A stretch of DNA of 14,708 nucleotides from Lysobacteraceae bacterium (lineage in GTDB: Bacteria > Pseudomonadota > Gammaproteobacteria > DSM-19610), in assembly GCA_020201295.1 (NCBI GenBank), contig JAIVHA010000183.1, forward strand, positions 1 to 14,708, in the 5' to 3' direction. Made by a program: the position numbers and the translations under genes. Shown piece by piece: positions 1 through 8,032 of the stretch; the stretch's first letter is position 1, and each line of letters opens with the position of its first letter. A model generated the notes under the pieces. The model had not been told where the DNA came from. It worked only from the letters and a program-made list of their open reading frames with translations, and searched no databases.

Positions 1-1
1 A

Positions 2-760
2 ACGGAACAGGCCGCCACCACCAACGAGATCAAGACCACGGTCATGGAGATCTCGGCCACTTCCAAGGAACTGGTGCAGACCATGAACGAAGTCACCGAC
101 GTGGCCTGGAAAACCTCGGAAGGCGCCAATCAGGGCCGCCGCTCCCTGCAGCGCATGGAAGAGACCATGCGTCACATGATGGAGGCCACCGCCGCCATCA
201 GCGCCAAGCTGGCGGTATTGAGCGAGAAGGCCGGCAACATCAACACCGTGGTCACCACCATCACCAAGGTGGCCGACCAGACCAACCTGCTTTCCCTCAA
301 TGCCGCCATCGAGGCGGAAAAGGCCGGCGAATACGGGGTTGGCTTCGCCGTGGTGGCCACCGAGATCCGTCGCCTCGCCGACCAGACCGCGGTGGCCACC
401 TGGGATATTGAACAGATGGTGAAGGAGATGCAGTCCGCCGTCTCCGCCGGCGTGATGGGCATGGAGAAGTTCTCCGAGGAAGTGCGCAGGGGCGTGAGCG
501 ATGTGGACGAGGTGAGTGGCCAGCTTGGTCACATCATCGAACAGGTGGAGACCCTGATTCCGCGTTTCGAGGAGGTACACGAAGGCATGCAGGCGCAGGC
601 ACAGGCCGGGCAGCAGATACGTGACACCATGGTGCAATTGAGTGAATCGGCCTCCCAGACGGCGGAGTCACTGCGCCAATCCAGCGGTGCCATTCAGCAA
701 CTGAACGATGCCGCCCGTGGCCTGCAAGGCGCCGCCGCCAACTTCAAGGTCAACGACTGA
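2..760 (+). CDS. wspA: WspA-type methyl-accepting chemotaxis protein, C-terminal part (5' end outside window)
   Basis: This is the cytoplasmic signalling half of a chemoreceptor; the frame is open from base 2, so the sensor and membrane segments lie off the left edge. The 252 visible residues are coiled-coil with no membrane segment. The hairpin tip is clear at bases 274-375, with the motifs ADQTNLLSLNAAIEAEKAGE and GFAVVATEIRRLADQTAVAT. The EAEKAGEYG and ATEIRRLADQTAVAT variants are those I associate with WspA rather than with flagellar receptors (EAARAGE, ADEVR). The C-terminus (NFKVND) lacks an NWETF-like tether for CheR or CheB. In Pseudomonas, WspA responds to surface contact and drives the kinase WspE. 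It ends 13 bases before wspB. The Wsp assignment also rests on the downstream gene order. Confidence 0.9.
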   Translation, partial: TEQAATTNEIKTTVMEISATSKELVQTMNEVTDVAWKTSEGANQGRRSLQRMEETMRHMMEATAAISAKLAVLSEKAGNINTVVTTITKVADQTNLLSLNAAIEAEKAGEYGVGFAVVATEIRRLADQTAVATWDIEQMVKEMQSAVSAGVMGMEKFSEEVRRGVSDVDEVSGQLGHIIEQVETLIPRFEEVHEGMQAQAQAGQQIRDTMVQLSESASQTAESLRQSSGAIQQLNDAARGLQGAAANFKVND

Positions 761-773
761 CAGGGGCCGCCAC

Positions 774-1232
774 ATGCTGTTGCTGGTGTTTCAGCTGGGT
801 TCGAGCCGCTATGCCCTCGAGGCGCAGGCGATCAGCGAAGTGGCGCCCTATGCCCGGCTGGAGCCCATCGCGCAGGCACCCGCCTATGTAGCCGGGCTGT
901 TCGATTACCGGGGCGAGCTGGTACCGGTGATCGACCTGCGCCACCTCGTCCAGGGGCAAGACTGCAACCGCCACATGACCAGCCGCATCATGCTGGTGGA
1001 CTATCCACTGCCGAGCGGCGGACAGCGCCTGCTTGGCCTGCTGGCCGAACAGGTCACCGAAACCCTCAAGGTGAACGGGGATGACTTCACCCGCGCCGGT
1101 GTGCATATCGAGGACACGCCCTACCTGGGCGATATCACGCGCGATGAAAAGAGCATGATCCACCTGTTGCGCCCCACGCAACTGCTGCCGGATACGGTGT
1201 GCAGGCAACTCTTCGCGCCGGAGCCCGCCTGA
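774..1232 (+). CDS. wspB: WspB, CheW-like coupling protein
   Basis: A single CheW domain of 152 residues couples receptor to kinase in the cytoplasm. It opens with LLLVFQLGSSRYALEAQAI and has the typical VAGLFDYRGELVPVIDL core strand. I place the start at ATG 774 because an AGGGG ribosome-binding sequence sits 7 bases upstream and the CheW fold begins immediately after. The frame is open further upstream, to 708, but that stretch overlaps wspA and encodes no conserved sequence. The stop shares one base with the wspC start (TGATG), suggesting coupled translation. It is one of two CheW genes in the operon, as expected for Wsp; WspB and WspD are told apart by size, position and the cysteine-rich N-terminus of WspD. 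Confidence 0.88.
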   Translation: MLLLVFQLGSSRYALEAQAISEVAPYARLEPIAQAPAYVAGLFDYRGELVPVIDLRHLVQGQDCNRHMTSRIMLVDYPLPSGGQRLLGLLAEQVTETLKVNGDDFTRAGVHIEDTPYLGDITRDEKSMIHLLRPTQLLPDTVCRQLFAPEPA

Positions 1233-2491
1233 TGTCCCTGGTCGCCATCGAACAGCTGCTCAAACAGACCATGGGGCTGGATGTCCATACCATAGGGGAA
1301 TCCAGCATCCTGCGTGCGGTCCAGCGTCGTCAGGAACAGCTGCATCTGGACAGCGATCTGGACGCCTATTACCAGCTGCTGCGCAGCACGCAAACCGAAC
1401 TGGAAACCCTGATCGAGGAGATCGTGATACCGGAAACCTGGTTCTTCCGCGATCAGCGTCCTTTCGATGCGTTCAAACGCCTGGTACAGGAGGAGTGGCT
1501 AGCCCGATGCGGCGGGCAGATCCTGCGCATTCTCAGTATCCCCTGTTCCACCGGTGAAGAGCCCTATTCCATCGCCATGGCCTTGCACGATCTCGGTCTT
1601 CCCGCGACCCGGTTCCATGTCGATGCCGTGGACATCAGTGCCCGCAACCTGGTACGTGCCCAGCATGGTCGCTATCGCAACAATTCCTTCCGGGTTCATG
1701 ACCTGAGCTTCCGGCAGCGCCATTTCACTCTCGTGGACGACGAATACCAGCTCGAGGAACACATCCGCGGCCTGGTGCATTTTCGGCAGGGCAACCTGCT
1801 CGATCCGGCTTTCTTGAATGGGGTGGCGCCCTATGACGTGGTGTTTTGTCGTAACCTGCTCATTTACTTCGATCGTGCCACCCAGGAACAGTCCCTGCAG
1901 GTGCTGCGCAAGCTGCTGAAGGATTCGGGGGTGTTGTTCATCGGACACGCCGAGGCGGGGCTGTTCCTGGACAGTTGGCAGGCCTCCAGCCGATATCCCA
2001 GCGCCTTCGCCTTCCGCAAACTTCGCGATGAACGGCGTGCCAGGGAGCGCCCCGATCCCGCCCTGCCACGACCGAAAAAAAGCAAACGACCGGCGAGCCG
2101 ACCTTCCACTGCCAAACCGGCCGCCCCCGACCCGGCTCCACGGACCAGGACCGCTACCGCGCGGGTTGCGGACAACGACCTGCGGGAGGCCTTGTTGCTG
2201 GCCAACCAGGGTCACCTGGCCGAGGCCGCCAACCTCTGCGAACAGCACCTGCAGCAACAAGGCCCTTCGGCGGAAGCCTTCCACCTGCTCGGCCTGGTGC
2301 GCGAGGCCACGGGGCAGTCGACGGAAGCCGAAGGTTTTTGGCGCAAGGCCCTGTATCTCGAACCCCATCACCTGGAGTCCCTGACCCACCTTGCCCTGCT
2401 GTGCGAACGGCGCGGCGAGCGGCGCGAAGCGCAGTTATTGCGCCAGCGCACTGAGCGCGTGGCGGCCCTAGCGGGAGGCGACAAGGCATGA
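1232..2491 (+). CDS. wspC: WspC, CheR-type receptor glutamate methyltransferase with C-terminal TPRs
   Basis: SAM-dependent methyltransferase that would methylate glutamates on WspA. The protein has 419 residues. The CheR N-terminal helical domain (about residues 1-80) includes the PETWFFRD motif. The SAM-binding loop SIPCSTGEEPYSIAMAL lies near residue 102, and FCRNLLIYFD marks the end of the catalytic fold. A Pro/Lys/Arg-rich linker (about residues 265-310) leads to roughly three TPR-like helical repeats (about 313-415). TPR-bearing CheR proteins often serve receptors that lack a C-terminal pentapeptide, which matches the WspA end here. ATG 1232 was chosen over an ATG-like start at 1199 because it overlaps the wspB stop, has GGAG 8 bases upstream, and fits family length. 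Its end overlaps wspD by ATGA. Confidence 0.92.
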   Translation: MSLVAIEQLLKQTMGLDVHTIGESSILRAVQRRQEQLHLDSDLDAYYQLLRSTQTELETLIEEIVIPETWFFRDQRPFDAFKRLVQEEWLARCGGQILRILSIPCSTGEEPYSIAMALHDLGLPATRFHVDAVDISARNLVRAQHGRYRNNSFRVHDLSFRQRHFTLVDDEYQLEEHIRGLVHFRQGNLLDPAFLNGVAPYDVVFCRNLLIYFDRATQEQSLQVLRKLLKDSGVLFIGHAEAGLFLDSWQASSRYPSAFAFRKLRDERRARERPDPALPRPKKSKRPASRPSTAKPAAPDPAPRTRTATARVADNDLREALLLANQGHLAEAANLCEQHLQQQGPSAEAFHLLGLVREATGQSTEAEGFWRKALYLEPHHLESLTHLALLCERRGERREAQLLRQRTERVAALAGGDKA

Positions 2492-3180
2492 GTTCGAACA
2501 CCGCGCCCAAGCAAATCATCCTGGAGGACTGCTGGAACCGGATCGGAGTATGGTCCGCTGCCGGTTCCAGCTGCGAAATCCTGCAGCGCGTCACCCATTG
2601 CCGTAATTGCGAACGCTATACGGAGGCCGGACGGCGCATCCTCGACCGCCCCATGCCGGAGGGCTACCAGGAGGAATGGAGTCGGGTCTACAGTTGCAAG
2701 AAGAAACAGCACGCACCACATACCCATTCCGTGGTGATCTTCCGCCTGGGCGATGACTGGCTTTCCCTCCCCAGCCACCTGGTGCGCGAGATCACCACAC
2801 TCAAACCCATCCACGGCCTGCCTCATCGCGGCCAGGGCCTGATCCGTGGCCTGGTGAACATCCGCGGTGAGCTGCGCATCTGTATTTCACTTGGCAGCCT
2901 CCTGGGCCTGCGCCAGGGTGAACTCACCAACCGGGACCTGGGTTACGACGTGTTTGCGCGCATGATGCTCATCGAGCGGGATAGTGACCAGTTCGTGTTT
3001 CCCGTGACCGAGGTACAGGGAACCCATCGTTTCGCTGGCCATGATCTGCGCACAGTGCCCACCACCCTTGGCAAGGCCAAGGCCACGTACACCCGCAACA
3101 TCCTGCAATGGAAGGAGCGCAACGTCGCCTGTCTCGACGAGGAACTGCTGCTCTATGCCCTGAAAAAGGAACTCTCATGA
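2488..3180 (+). CDS. wspD: WspD, CheW-like coupling protein with cysteine-rich N-terminus
   Basis: Second CheW coupler of the operon, 230 residues. The N-terminal part (about residues 10-75) carries C15, C29, C38 and C41 in the context ILEDCWNRIGVW and THCRNCERY, a spacing that could hold a metal or Fe-S centre, plus C70. The CheW domain follows (about 80-228), with VVIFRLGDDWLSLPSHLVRE and LIRGLVNIRGELRICISLG. I recall a similar CWxRIG...HCRNC segment in Pseudomonas WspD and other CheW proteins, so it is a family trait, but its function is unknown to me. The start ATG overlaps the wspC stop (ATGA) and has GGGAGG 9 bases upstream. The stop overlaps the wspE start in the same way. Confidence 0.88.
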   Translation: MSSNTAPKQIILEDCWNRIGVWSAAGSSCEILQRVTHCRNCERYTEAGRRILDRPMPEGYQEEWSRVYSCKKKQHAPHTHSVVIFRLGDDWLSLPSHLVREITTLKPIHGLPHRGQGLIRGLVNIRGELRICISLGSLLGLRQGELTNRDLGYDVFARMMLIERDSDQFVFPVTEVQGTHRFAGHDLRTVPTTLGKAKATYTRNILQWKERNVACLDEELLLYALKKELS

Positions 3181-5975
3181 GTGAAGGCGAAGACCAGGGC
3201 CTGGGGAATTTCTCGCTGCTGGAACTGTTCCGCATCGAGGCGGAAAGCCAACTCCAATCCCTGTCCGAGAATCTTCTGGCACTGGAGCAGGATGCCGGCA
3301 ATGGCGCGGCCCTGGAGGCGTGCATGCGCGCCGCCCATTCCCTCAAGGGAGCCTCGCGCATGGTGGATATCGAGGCCGGCGTGCGCATCAACCATGCCCT
3401 GGAGGATTTGTTCGTCGCGGCTCAGGAAGGTCGCCTGCGCATCGATGCCGATCATATCGACCACTGCCTGTTGGCACTCGATCTGCTGGGCAGCCTTTCC
3501 AGGCTCACGGAAGCTGAACTGCCTGCCTGGCAAGCCAGCCATGAGGCGCGCATCCAGTCTCTGACCAAGGCATTGGAGGGCGCCCCTGCCGCCGACTCAG
3601 CGGCGCACAAGCCTACGCCGTCCCCGGAACCAAAGTTCAACGAGCAGGCATCACCTGTCGATACTCGTGGATTCACGGCCGACGAAACCATGCTCGATCT
3701 GTTCCGCGCCGAACTGGACAGCCATGGCCCGGTGCTCAATGAAGGCCTGTTGCAACTGGAACAGAATCCCAACGACAAGACCCAGCTGGAGGCCCTGATG
3801 CGCGCCTCCCATTCCATCAAGGGTGCGGCGCGCATGGTGGATGTGGACTGTGGCGTGCGTATCGCCCACGCCATGGAGGACATCTTCGTGGCGGCCCAGG
3901 ACGGCCGGCTCGATCTGAATCCGGAGCAGATCGATGTGCTGCTGCGCGGGGTGGATCTGCTCACCCGGATCGCCCGCGTCCGCACCGCGGACTCGCCGCA
4001 GTGGCTGCAGCAACAAGCCGGCGAGGTCACTGACCTGCTGCACAACCTGCACCTGGTACTGGAAGGCGGCACCCCGATCGCCCCCGTGACCAGGCAGGAG
4101 ACCGCGCCTGCCGAACCGACGACCGCGACCGTGGTGGAACGGGCGAACCCGCGGGCAAGCCTGGACACCGCCATCCGCGTATCCCCGGAAAGCCTCAATC
4201 GGTTGATGGGCCTGGCCGGCGAAGTACGGGTGGAATCCCGCTGGTTGCGTCCCTTTGCCGAGGGCTTGGTACAGGTCAAGCACCGCCAGGTGGAGCTCAT
4301 TGCCATTCTCGATCGCCTCAGTGAAGCGGTGAACAATCATCAGCCCGGCGAATACGTCGCATGCCTGATCAGCGAGGCACAACACAAGGCCGGACAGTGC
4401 CGGCACCAGCTCGCCGACCGGCTCGGGGAGCTGGAGGAATATGACCGGCGCAGCCACAACCTCGCCGACCGCCTCAACTGGGAGGTGGTGGCCAGCCGCA
4501 TGCGCCCCTTCAGTGACGGCGTCCAAGGCTTCCAGCGCATGGTACGCGACCTGGCTCGCAGCCTGGACAAGGACGTGAGACTGGTGATCGAGGGCCTGGG
4601 CACCCGGGTGGACCGTGACATCCTCAGCAAGATCGAGGCGCCGTTGAATCACCTGGTACGCAATGCCATCGACCATGGTGTGGAAACGGTGGAGGAACGC
4701 CGCGCCGCCGGCAAACCAGAACAGGCCACCATCACCCTGGAAGCCATGCACAGTGCCGGCATGCTGTCCATTACCGTGCGCGACGACGGGCATGGCATCG
4801 AAGTGGAAAACCTGCGCGGCAAGGTGGTGGAAAAGGGGCTTACCAGCGCCGAAATGGCCGCCAACCTTTCCGAGGCGGAGCTGATGGAATTCCTGTTCCT
4901 GCCCGGCTTTTCCACCCGCGACCAGGTCACCGAGATCTCCGGGCGCGGCGTGGGCCTGGACGTGGTGCACAGCGCCGTGCAGGAAATGCGCGGCATGGTA
5001 CGCGCCACATCCACGCCTGGCCAGGGATTGCAATTCCACATGCAGCTACCCCTCACACTTTCGGTGGTGCGCGCCCTGCTGGTGGAAATCGGCGGTGAAC
5101 CCTATGCCTTCCCTCTGGCGCGTATCGATCGCACTCTCAGCATCCATCGCGACCATATCGAGACCATGGAGGGCCGGCAGTACTTCACCCTCGGTAACCA
5201 GCACATCGGCATGCTGTCCGCTCACCAGGTATTGGAGCTGGAAGACACGGAGCGCCATGAAGACACACTGCCCATCGTCGTCTTGGGTGAACGCATGGAT
5301 CGCTATGGCCTGGCGGTGGATCGTTTGCTGGGTGAGCGCAACCTGGTGGTCCAGACCCTGGACTCACGCCTGGGCAAGGTGCAAGACGTCAGCGCAGCAG
5401 CCATTCTCGAGAACGGCTCACCCTGCCTGATCCTTGACGTGGACGATCTCATCCGCAGCATCGATATCCTGATCGCGGGTGGACGCCTCGATCACCTGGG
5501 TGAAAAAAGAGCCAGCCATCACATACACCGTGGCAAGCGCGTACTGGTGGTGGACGATTCCATCACCGTGCGCGAGGTGGAGCGCAATATGCTCGTCTCC
5601 CGTGGCTACGCCGTAGATGTGGCCGTGGACGGCATGGATGGTTGGAACGCGGTACGTACCGGCCACTACGACTTGGTGATCAGCGATGTGGACATGCCGC
5701 GCATGAACGGTTTTGAATTCGTCGCTCACATCAAGGACGACCCTACCCTGAAATCGACCCCGGTCATGATCGTTTCCTACAAGGATCGCGAGGAAGATCG
5801 CGCCCGCGGCCTGGAGGTCGGAGCCGACTACTACCTCACCAAGGGCAGTTTTCACGACGAGACTCTGCTCGACGCGTCATCGCCTCGGATCCCGGCCATA
5901 CCCTGGCATGGACAGCGGAAAATGGCCGTGAAGCCGTCGCCAAGGCACGCGACCATACACCGGACATCATCCTGA
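3177..5975 (+). CDS. wspE: WspE, CheA-type hybrid histidine kinase with two HPt domains; receiver C-terminus replaced by out-of-frame tail
   Basis: Cytoplasmic hybrid kinase expected to phosphorylate WspF and WspR. Domains in order: HPt1 (about residues 12-110, His54 in AAHSLKGASR), a Pro-rich linker, HPt2 (about 170-270, His212 in ASHSIKGAAR), dimerisation/P3 region, HATPase (N496 in LVRNAIDHG; G1 box RDDGHGIEV; G2 region SGRGVGLDVVH), CheW-like P5 domain (about 622-765), and a receiver from about 787 (KRVLVVDDSITVRE, phospho-acceptor D837 in VISDVDMPRMNG, LTKG lysine). The start is ATG 3177, overlapping the wspD stop with AAGGA 6 bases upstream. After residue 899 (HDETLLD) the reading leaves the WspE frame: residues 900-932 are wspF DNA read in the wrong frame and replace the last receiver helix. 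Pseudomonas WspE, as I recall it, has a single HPt and about 750-770 residues, against 932 here. Confidence 0.9.
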   Translation: MSEGEDQGLGNFSLLELFRIEAESQLQSLSENLLALEQDAGNGAALEACMRAAHSLKGASRMVDIEAGVRINHALEDLFVAAQEGRLRIDADHIDHCLLALDLLGSLSRLTEAELPAWQASHEARIQSLTKALEGAPAADSAAHKPTPSPEPKFNEQASPVDTRGFTADETMLDLFRAELDSHGPVLNEGLLQLEQNPNDKTQLEALMRASHSIKGAARMVDVDCGVRIAHAMEDIFVAAQDGRLDLNPEQIDVLLRGVDLLTRIARVRTADSPQWLQQQAGEVTDLLHNLHLVLEGGTPIAPVTRQETAPAEPTTATVVERANPRASLDTAIRVSPESLNRLMGLAGEVRVESRWLRPFAEGLVQVKHRQVELIAILDRLSEAVNNHQPGEYVACLISEAQHKAGQCRHQLADRLGELEEYDRRSHNLADRLNWEVVASRMRPFSDGVQGFQRMVRDLARSLDKDVRLVIEGLGTRVDRDILSKIEAPLNHLVRNAIDHGVETVEERRAAGKPEQATITLEAMHSAGMLSITVRDDGHGIEVENLRGKVVEKGLTSAEMAANLSEAELMEFLFLPGFSTRDQVTEISGRGVGLDVVHSAVQEMRGMVRATSTPGQGLQFHMQLPLTLSVVRALLVEIGGEPYAFPLARIDRTLSIHRDHIETMEGRQYFTLGNQHIGMLSAHQVLELEDTERHEDTLPIVVLGERMDRYGLAVDRLLGERNLVVQTLDSRLGKVQDVSAAAILENGSPCLILDVDDLIRSIDILIAGGRLDHLGEKRASHHIHRGKRVLVVDDSITVREVERNMLVSRGYAVDVAVDGMDGWNAVRTGHYDLVISDVDMPRMNGFEFVAHIKDDPTLKSTPVMIVSYKDREEDRARGLEVGADYYLTKGSFHDETLLDASSPRIPAIPWHGQRKMAVKPSPRHATIHRTSS
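5867..5880. other. Deletion junction fusing the 3' end of wspE to the interior of wspF
   Basis: Up to about base 5873 the wspE frame encodes a normal receiver ending at HDETLLD. From about 5870 a different frame encodes RRVIASDPGHTLAWTAENGR and continues without interruption into IILMDLIMPDMDGVEATR, a typical CheB/WspF receiver. Between them the expected last 8-12 codons and stop of wspE, the wspF start, and about 16-17 wspF codons (the first strand and its acidic pair) are absent. By comparison with family lengths, roughly 80 bases are missing, and not a multiple of three relative to the gene frames. A CGACGCG-type microhomology between LLDA codons and LRRV codons could explain it, but the ancestral sequence is not visible. 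A sequencing or assembly error is the alternative. Confidence 0.75.
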
Positions 5976-6865
5976 TGGACCTGATCATGCCGGACATGGA
6001 TGGTGTCGAGGCCACCCGCCAGATCATGGCCCACAGCCCCTGCGCCATCCTGGTGGTCACCGCCTCGGTGCGCGAAAACACCCCCAAGGTCTTCGAGGCC
6101 ATGGGAGCCGGGGCCCTGGATGCCGTCAATACCCCTGTCCTGGGCGCCTCGGGTACCGGTAAGGGACGCACGGCCCTGCTGGCCAAGCTGGACACGGTGA
6201 AGATGCTCCTGCGCGGCCAGGCACGCCTGGACGCCGCCCTGGGCAAACCGAAACCCTGTGCCCACGATCACCCGGAGCAGCAGCTGATCGCCATCGGCGC
6301 CTCCACCGGTGGCCCGGCCGCCCTGGCGGAAGTGCTGGGTGCACTGCCGCAGGACATCCCGGCGGCCATCGTGGTGATCCAGCACGTGGATGAACAGTTC
6401 GTGGCCAGTTTTGCCGAGTGGCTGGGCGGCCGCACCCAGCTGCCGGTACGCCTGGCGCAGGAAGGCGAAGCACCGCGGCCCGGCACGGTACTCGTCGCTG
6501 GCCGCCACGACCACCTGGTACTGAAGGCCGACCAGCGGCTGGGCTACCGCGCTGAGCCAGTGGATTATCCCTACCGGCCCTCGGTCAATGCCTTTTTCTC
6601 CAGCCTGGTGGCCCACTGGCGGGGCGAGGTCACCGGGGTGCTGCTGACGGGCATGGGCCGGGATGGTGCCGAAGGCCTGCTGGCCCTGCGCGGCCAGGGT
6701 TGGCATACCCTGGCTCAAGATATGGCTACATCGGCCGTTTACGGTATGCCGAAGGCTGCTGCCGAACTGGATGCGGCAGTATCCATATTGCCGCTCGGAG
6801 CCATTGGGGGCTCCATAGCTAATCGGCATAAAAAACATAAAGTTGCGGCAGAACGAGGCTCATGA
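5975..6865 (+). CDS. wspF: WspF, CheB-type methylesterase with 5'-truncated receiver domain
   Basis: Protein-glutamate methylesterase that would remove methyl groups from WspA and damp WspE signalling. The catalytic half is intact: Ser110 in IGASTGGPA, His137 in VVIQHVDEQF and Asp230 in LTGMGRDGAEG match the CheB Ser-His-Asp triad. The receiver is not intact. Only its second half can be translated from ATG 5975, where the phospho-acceptor Asp is residue 2. The same frame extends upstream to about 5870 with good receiver sequence but has no ATG, GTG or TTG. The 296-residue product is some 40-50 residues shorter than typical WspF or CheB. ATG 5975 overlaps the shifted wspE stop (TGATG), so reinitiation could still make it; I see no Shine-Dalgarno. 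The ancestral gene would start within the deleted DNA. Effect on activity is uncertain, since CheB receivers normally inhibit the esterase. Confidence 0.8.
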   Translation: MDLIMPDMDGVEATRQIMAHSPCAILVVTASVRENTPKVFEAMGAGALDAVNTPVLGASGTGKGRTALLAKLDTVKMLLRGQARLDAALGKPKPCAHDHPEQQLIAIGASTGGPAALAEVLGALPQDIPAAIVVIQHVDEQFVASFAEWLGGRTQLPVRLAQEGEAPRPGTVLVAGRHDHLVLKADQRLGYRAEPVDYPYRPSVNAFFSSLVAHWRGEVTGVLLTGMGRDGAEGLLALRGQGWHTLAQDMATSAVYGMPKAAAELDAAVSILPLGAIGGSIANRHKKHKVAAERGS

Positions 6866-7932
6866 TGGGGAACAAGGCGCCCGTGCAAGGGGAACAGGCG
6901 GAAAGCCCGAACTGGGCGGTGGTGCTGCTGGTGGACGACCAGGCCATGGTCGCCGAGGGCATCCGTCGCATGCTGGAACACGAACCCGGCATCGAATTCC
7001 ATTACTGCAGCGACCCCAAGACGGCCATCAATATGGCCGTGCAGGTCAAGGCCACCACGGTGTTGCAGGACCTGGTCATGCCTGACATCGACGGCATGAC
7101 CCTGGTGCGTTTCTATCGCGCCAACCCCATGACCCGGGACATCCCCATCATCGTGCTGTCCAGCAAGGACGACCCCAAGATCAAGAGCGATGCCTTCGCC
7201 AACGGTGCCACTGATTACCTGGTCAAGCTACCGGAACCCATTGAGCTCATCGCCCGCATTCGCGCCCATTCCAAGAGCTACCTGGCACAGCGCGAGCGCG
7301 ACGAGGCCTATCACGCCCTGCGCGAAATGCAGGAACAGCTGCGCGAAATGAATGCCCGGCTGGCACTAAGCAACCGCGAACTGCACCGCCTGTCCTCCCT
7401 GGACGGCCTTACCGGTATCGCCAACCGGCGTCAGTTCGACGAAGTGCTGGAGCGGGAATGGCAGCGCTCGGTACGCAACGACACACCCCTGTCACTGATG
7501 CTGCTCGACATCGATTATTTCAAGCCCTTCAACGACCGTTATGGTCACCAGGCCGGCGACGATTGCCTGCGCATGGTGGCACGCACCCTGGATCGCGTGG
7601 TGCAACGCCCCACCGACCTGGTGGCACGCTATGGCGGCGAGGAGTTCGTCGTCGTGCTGCCGGACACCAACCAGGCAGGCGCGGAAGCGGTGGCGCGGGA
7701 ACTGCTCAAGGAAGTGCGTGACCTCGGCATCATCCATGAGGATTCCAAGGTCGCCGACTACCTCACCCTCAGCATCGGCACCACCACCCGTTACAGTGGA
7801 CAACCGGGCTCCGCGACCGGCCTGGTCGCTGCGGCCGACCAGGCCCTGTACCTTGCCAAGGAGCATGGGCGCAACCGGGCGGAAACCACAATTGCGCCGA
7901 CGGTCAAGCCCCGGGCCCGCACCGCGACCTGA
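6862..7932 (+). CDS. wspR: WspR, receiver-GGDEF diguanylate cyclase
   Basis: Response regulator that makes c-di-GMP from two GTP when phosphorylated by WspE. Of 356 residues, about 18-140 form a receiver with the acidic pair in LLVDDQAMV, phospho-acceptor D70 in VLQDLVMPDIDG and the lysine in DYLVKLPEP. A coiled-coil stalk (about 150-177) joins it to the GGDEF domain, which begins at SSLDGLTGIANRRQFDE. The active-site motif is RYGGEEF (residues 258-262). The inhibitory I-site RPTD (249-252) sits five residues upstream of it, as in Pseudomonas WspR. ATG 6862 overlaps the wspF stop (ATGA); ATG 6865 is an equally possible start, with an AGG about 7 bases upstream. It is the last gene of the operon; no clear terminator follows. 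All functional residues look intact. Confidence 0.93.
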   Translation: MMGNKAPVQGEQAESPNWAVVLLVDDQAMVAEGIRRMLEHEPGIEFHYCSDPKTAINMAVQVKATTVLQDLVMPDIDGMTLVRFYRANPMTRDIPIIVLSSKDDPKIKSDAFANGATDYLVKLPEPIELIARIRAHSKSYLAQRERDEAYHALREMQEQLREMNARLALSNRELHRLSSLDGLTGIANRRQFDEVLEREWQRSVRNDTPLSLMLLDIDYFKPFNDRYGHQAGDDCLRMVARTLDRVVQRPTDLVARYGGEEFVVVLPDTNQAGAEAVARELLKEVRDLGIIHEDSKVADYLTLSIGTTTRYSGQPGSATGLVAAADQALYLAKEHGRNRAETTIAPTVKPRARTAT

Positions 7933-7947
7933 AAGGTATCACCGGCC

Positions 7948-7976
7948 TCGAAAAATTCTTTCCCACGCCCTATTAT
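7948..7976 (+). promoter_or_regulatory. Candidate sigma-70 promoter for fdxA
   Basis: TCGAAA (7948-7953) and TATTAT (7971-7976) are separated by 17 bases and match the -35 and -10 consensus at 4/6 and 5/6 positions. The local sequence is AT-rich compared with its surroundings. Transcription would start near 7983, leaving a leader of about 50 bases before the fdxA ATG. The 100-base gap after wspR also suggests that fdxA is expressed independently. Confidence 0.4.
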
Positions 7977-8032
7977 GTCTCCCACACGGTGGCGCGCGAT
8001 CCGCGGAGCGCCAATCATGAAGGGAGCAGAAT

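Noticed and set aside
3651..5039. Long minus-strand open frame (462 codons) opposite wspE
   Set aside because: It is a GC-rich shadow of wspE: its protein has no recognisable domain, and the plus strand encodes a clear kinase across the same bases.
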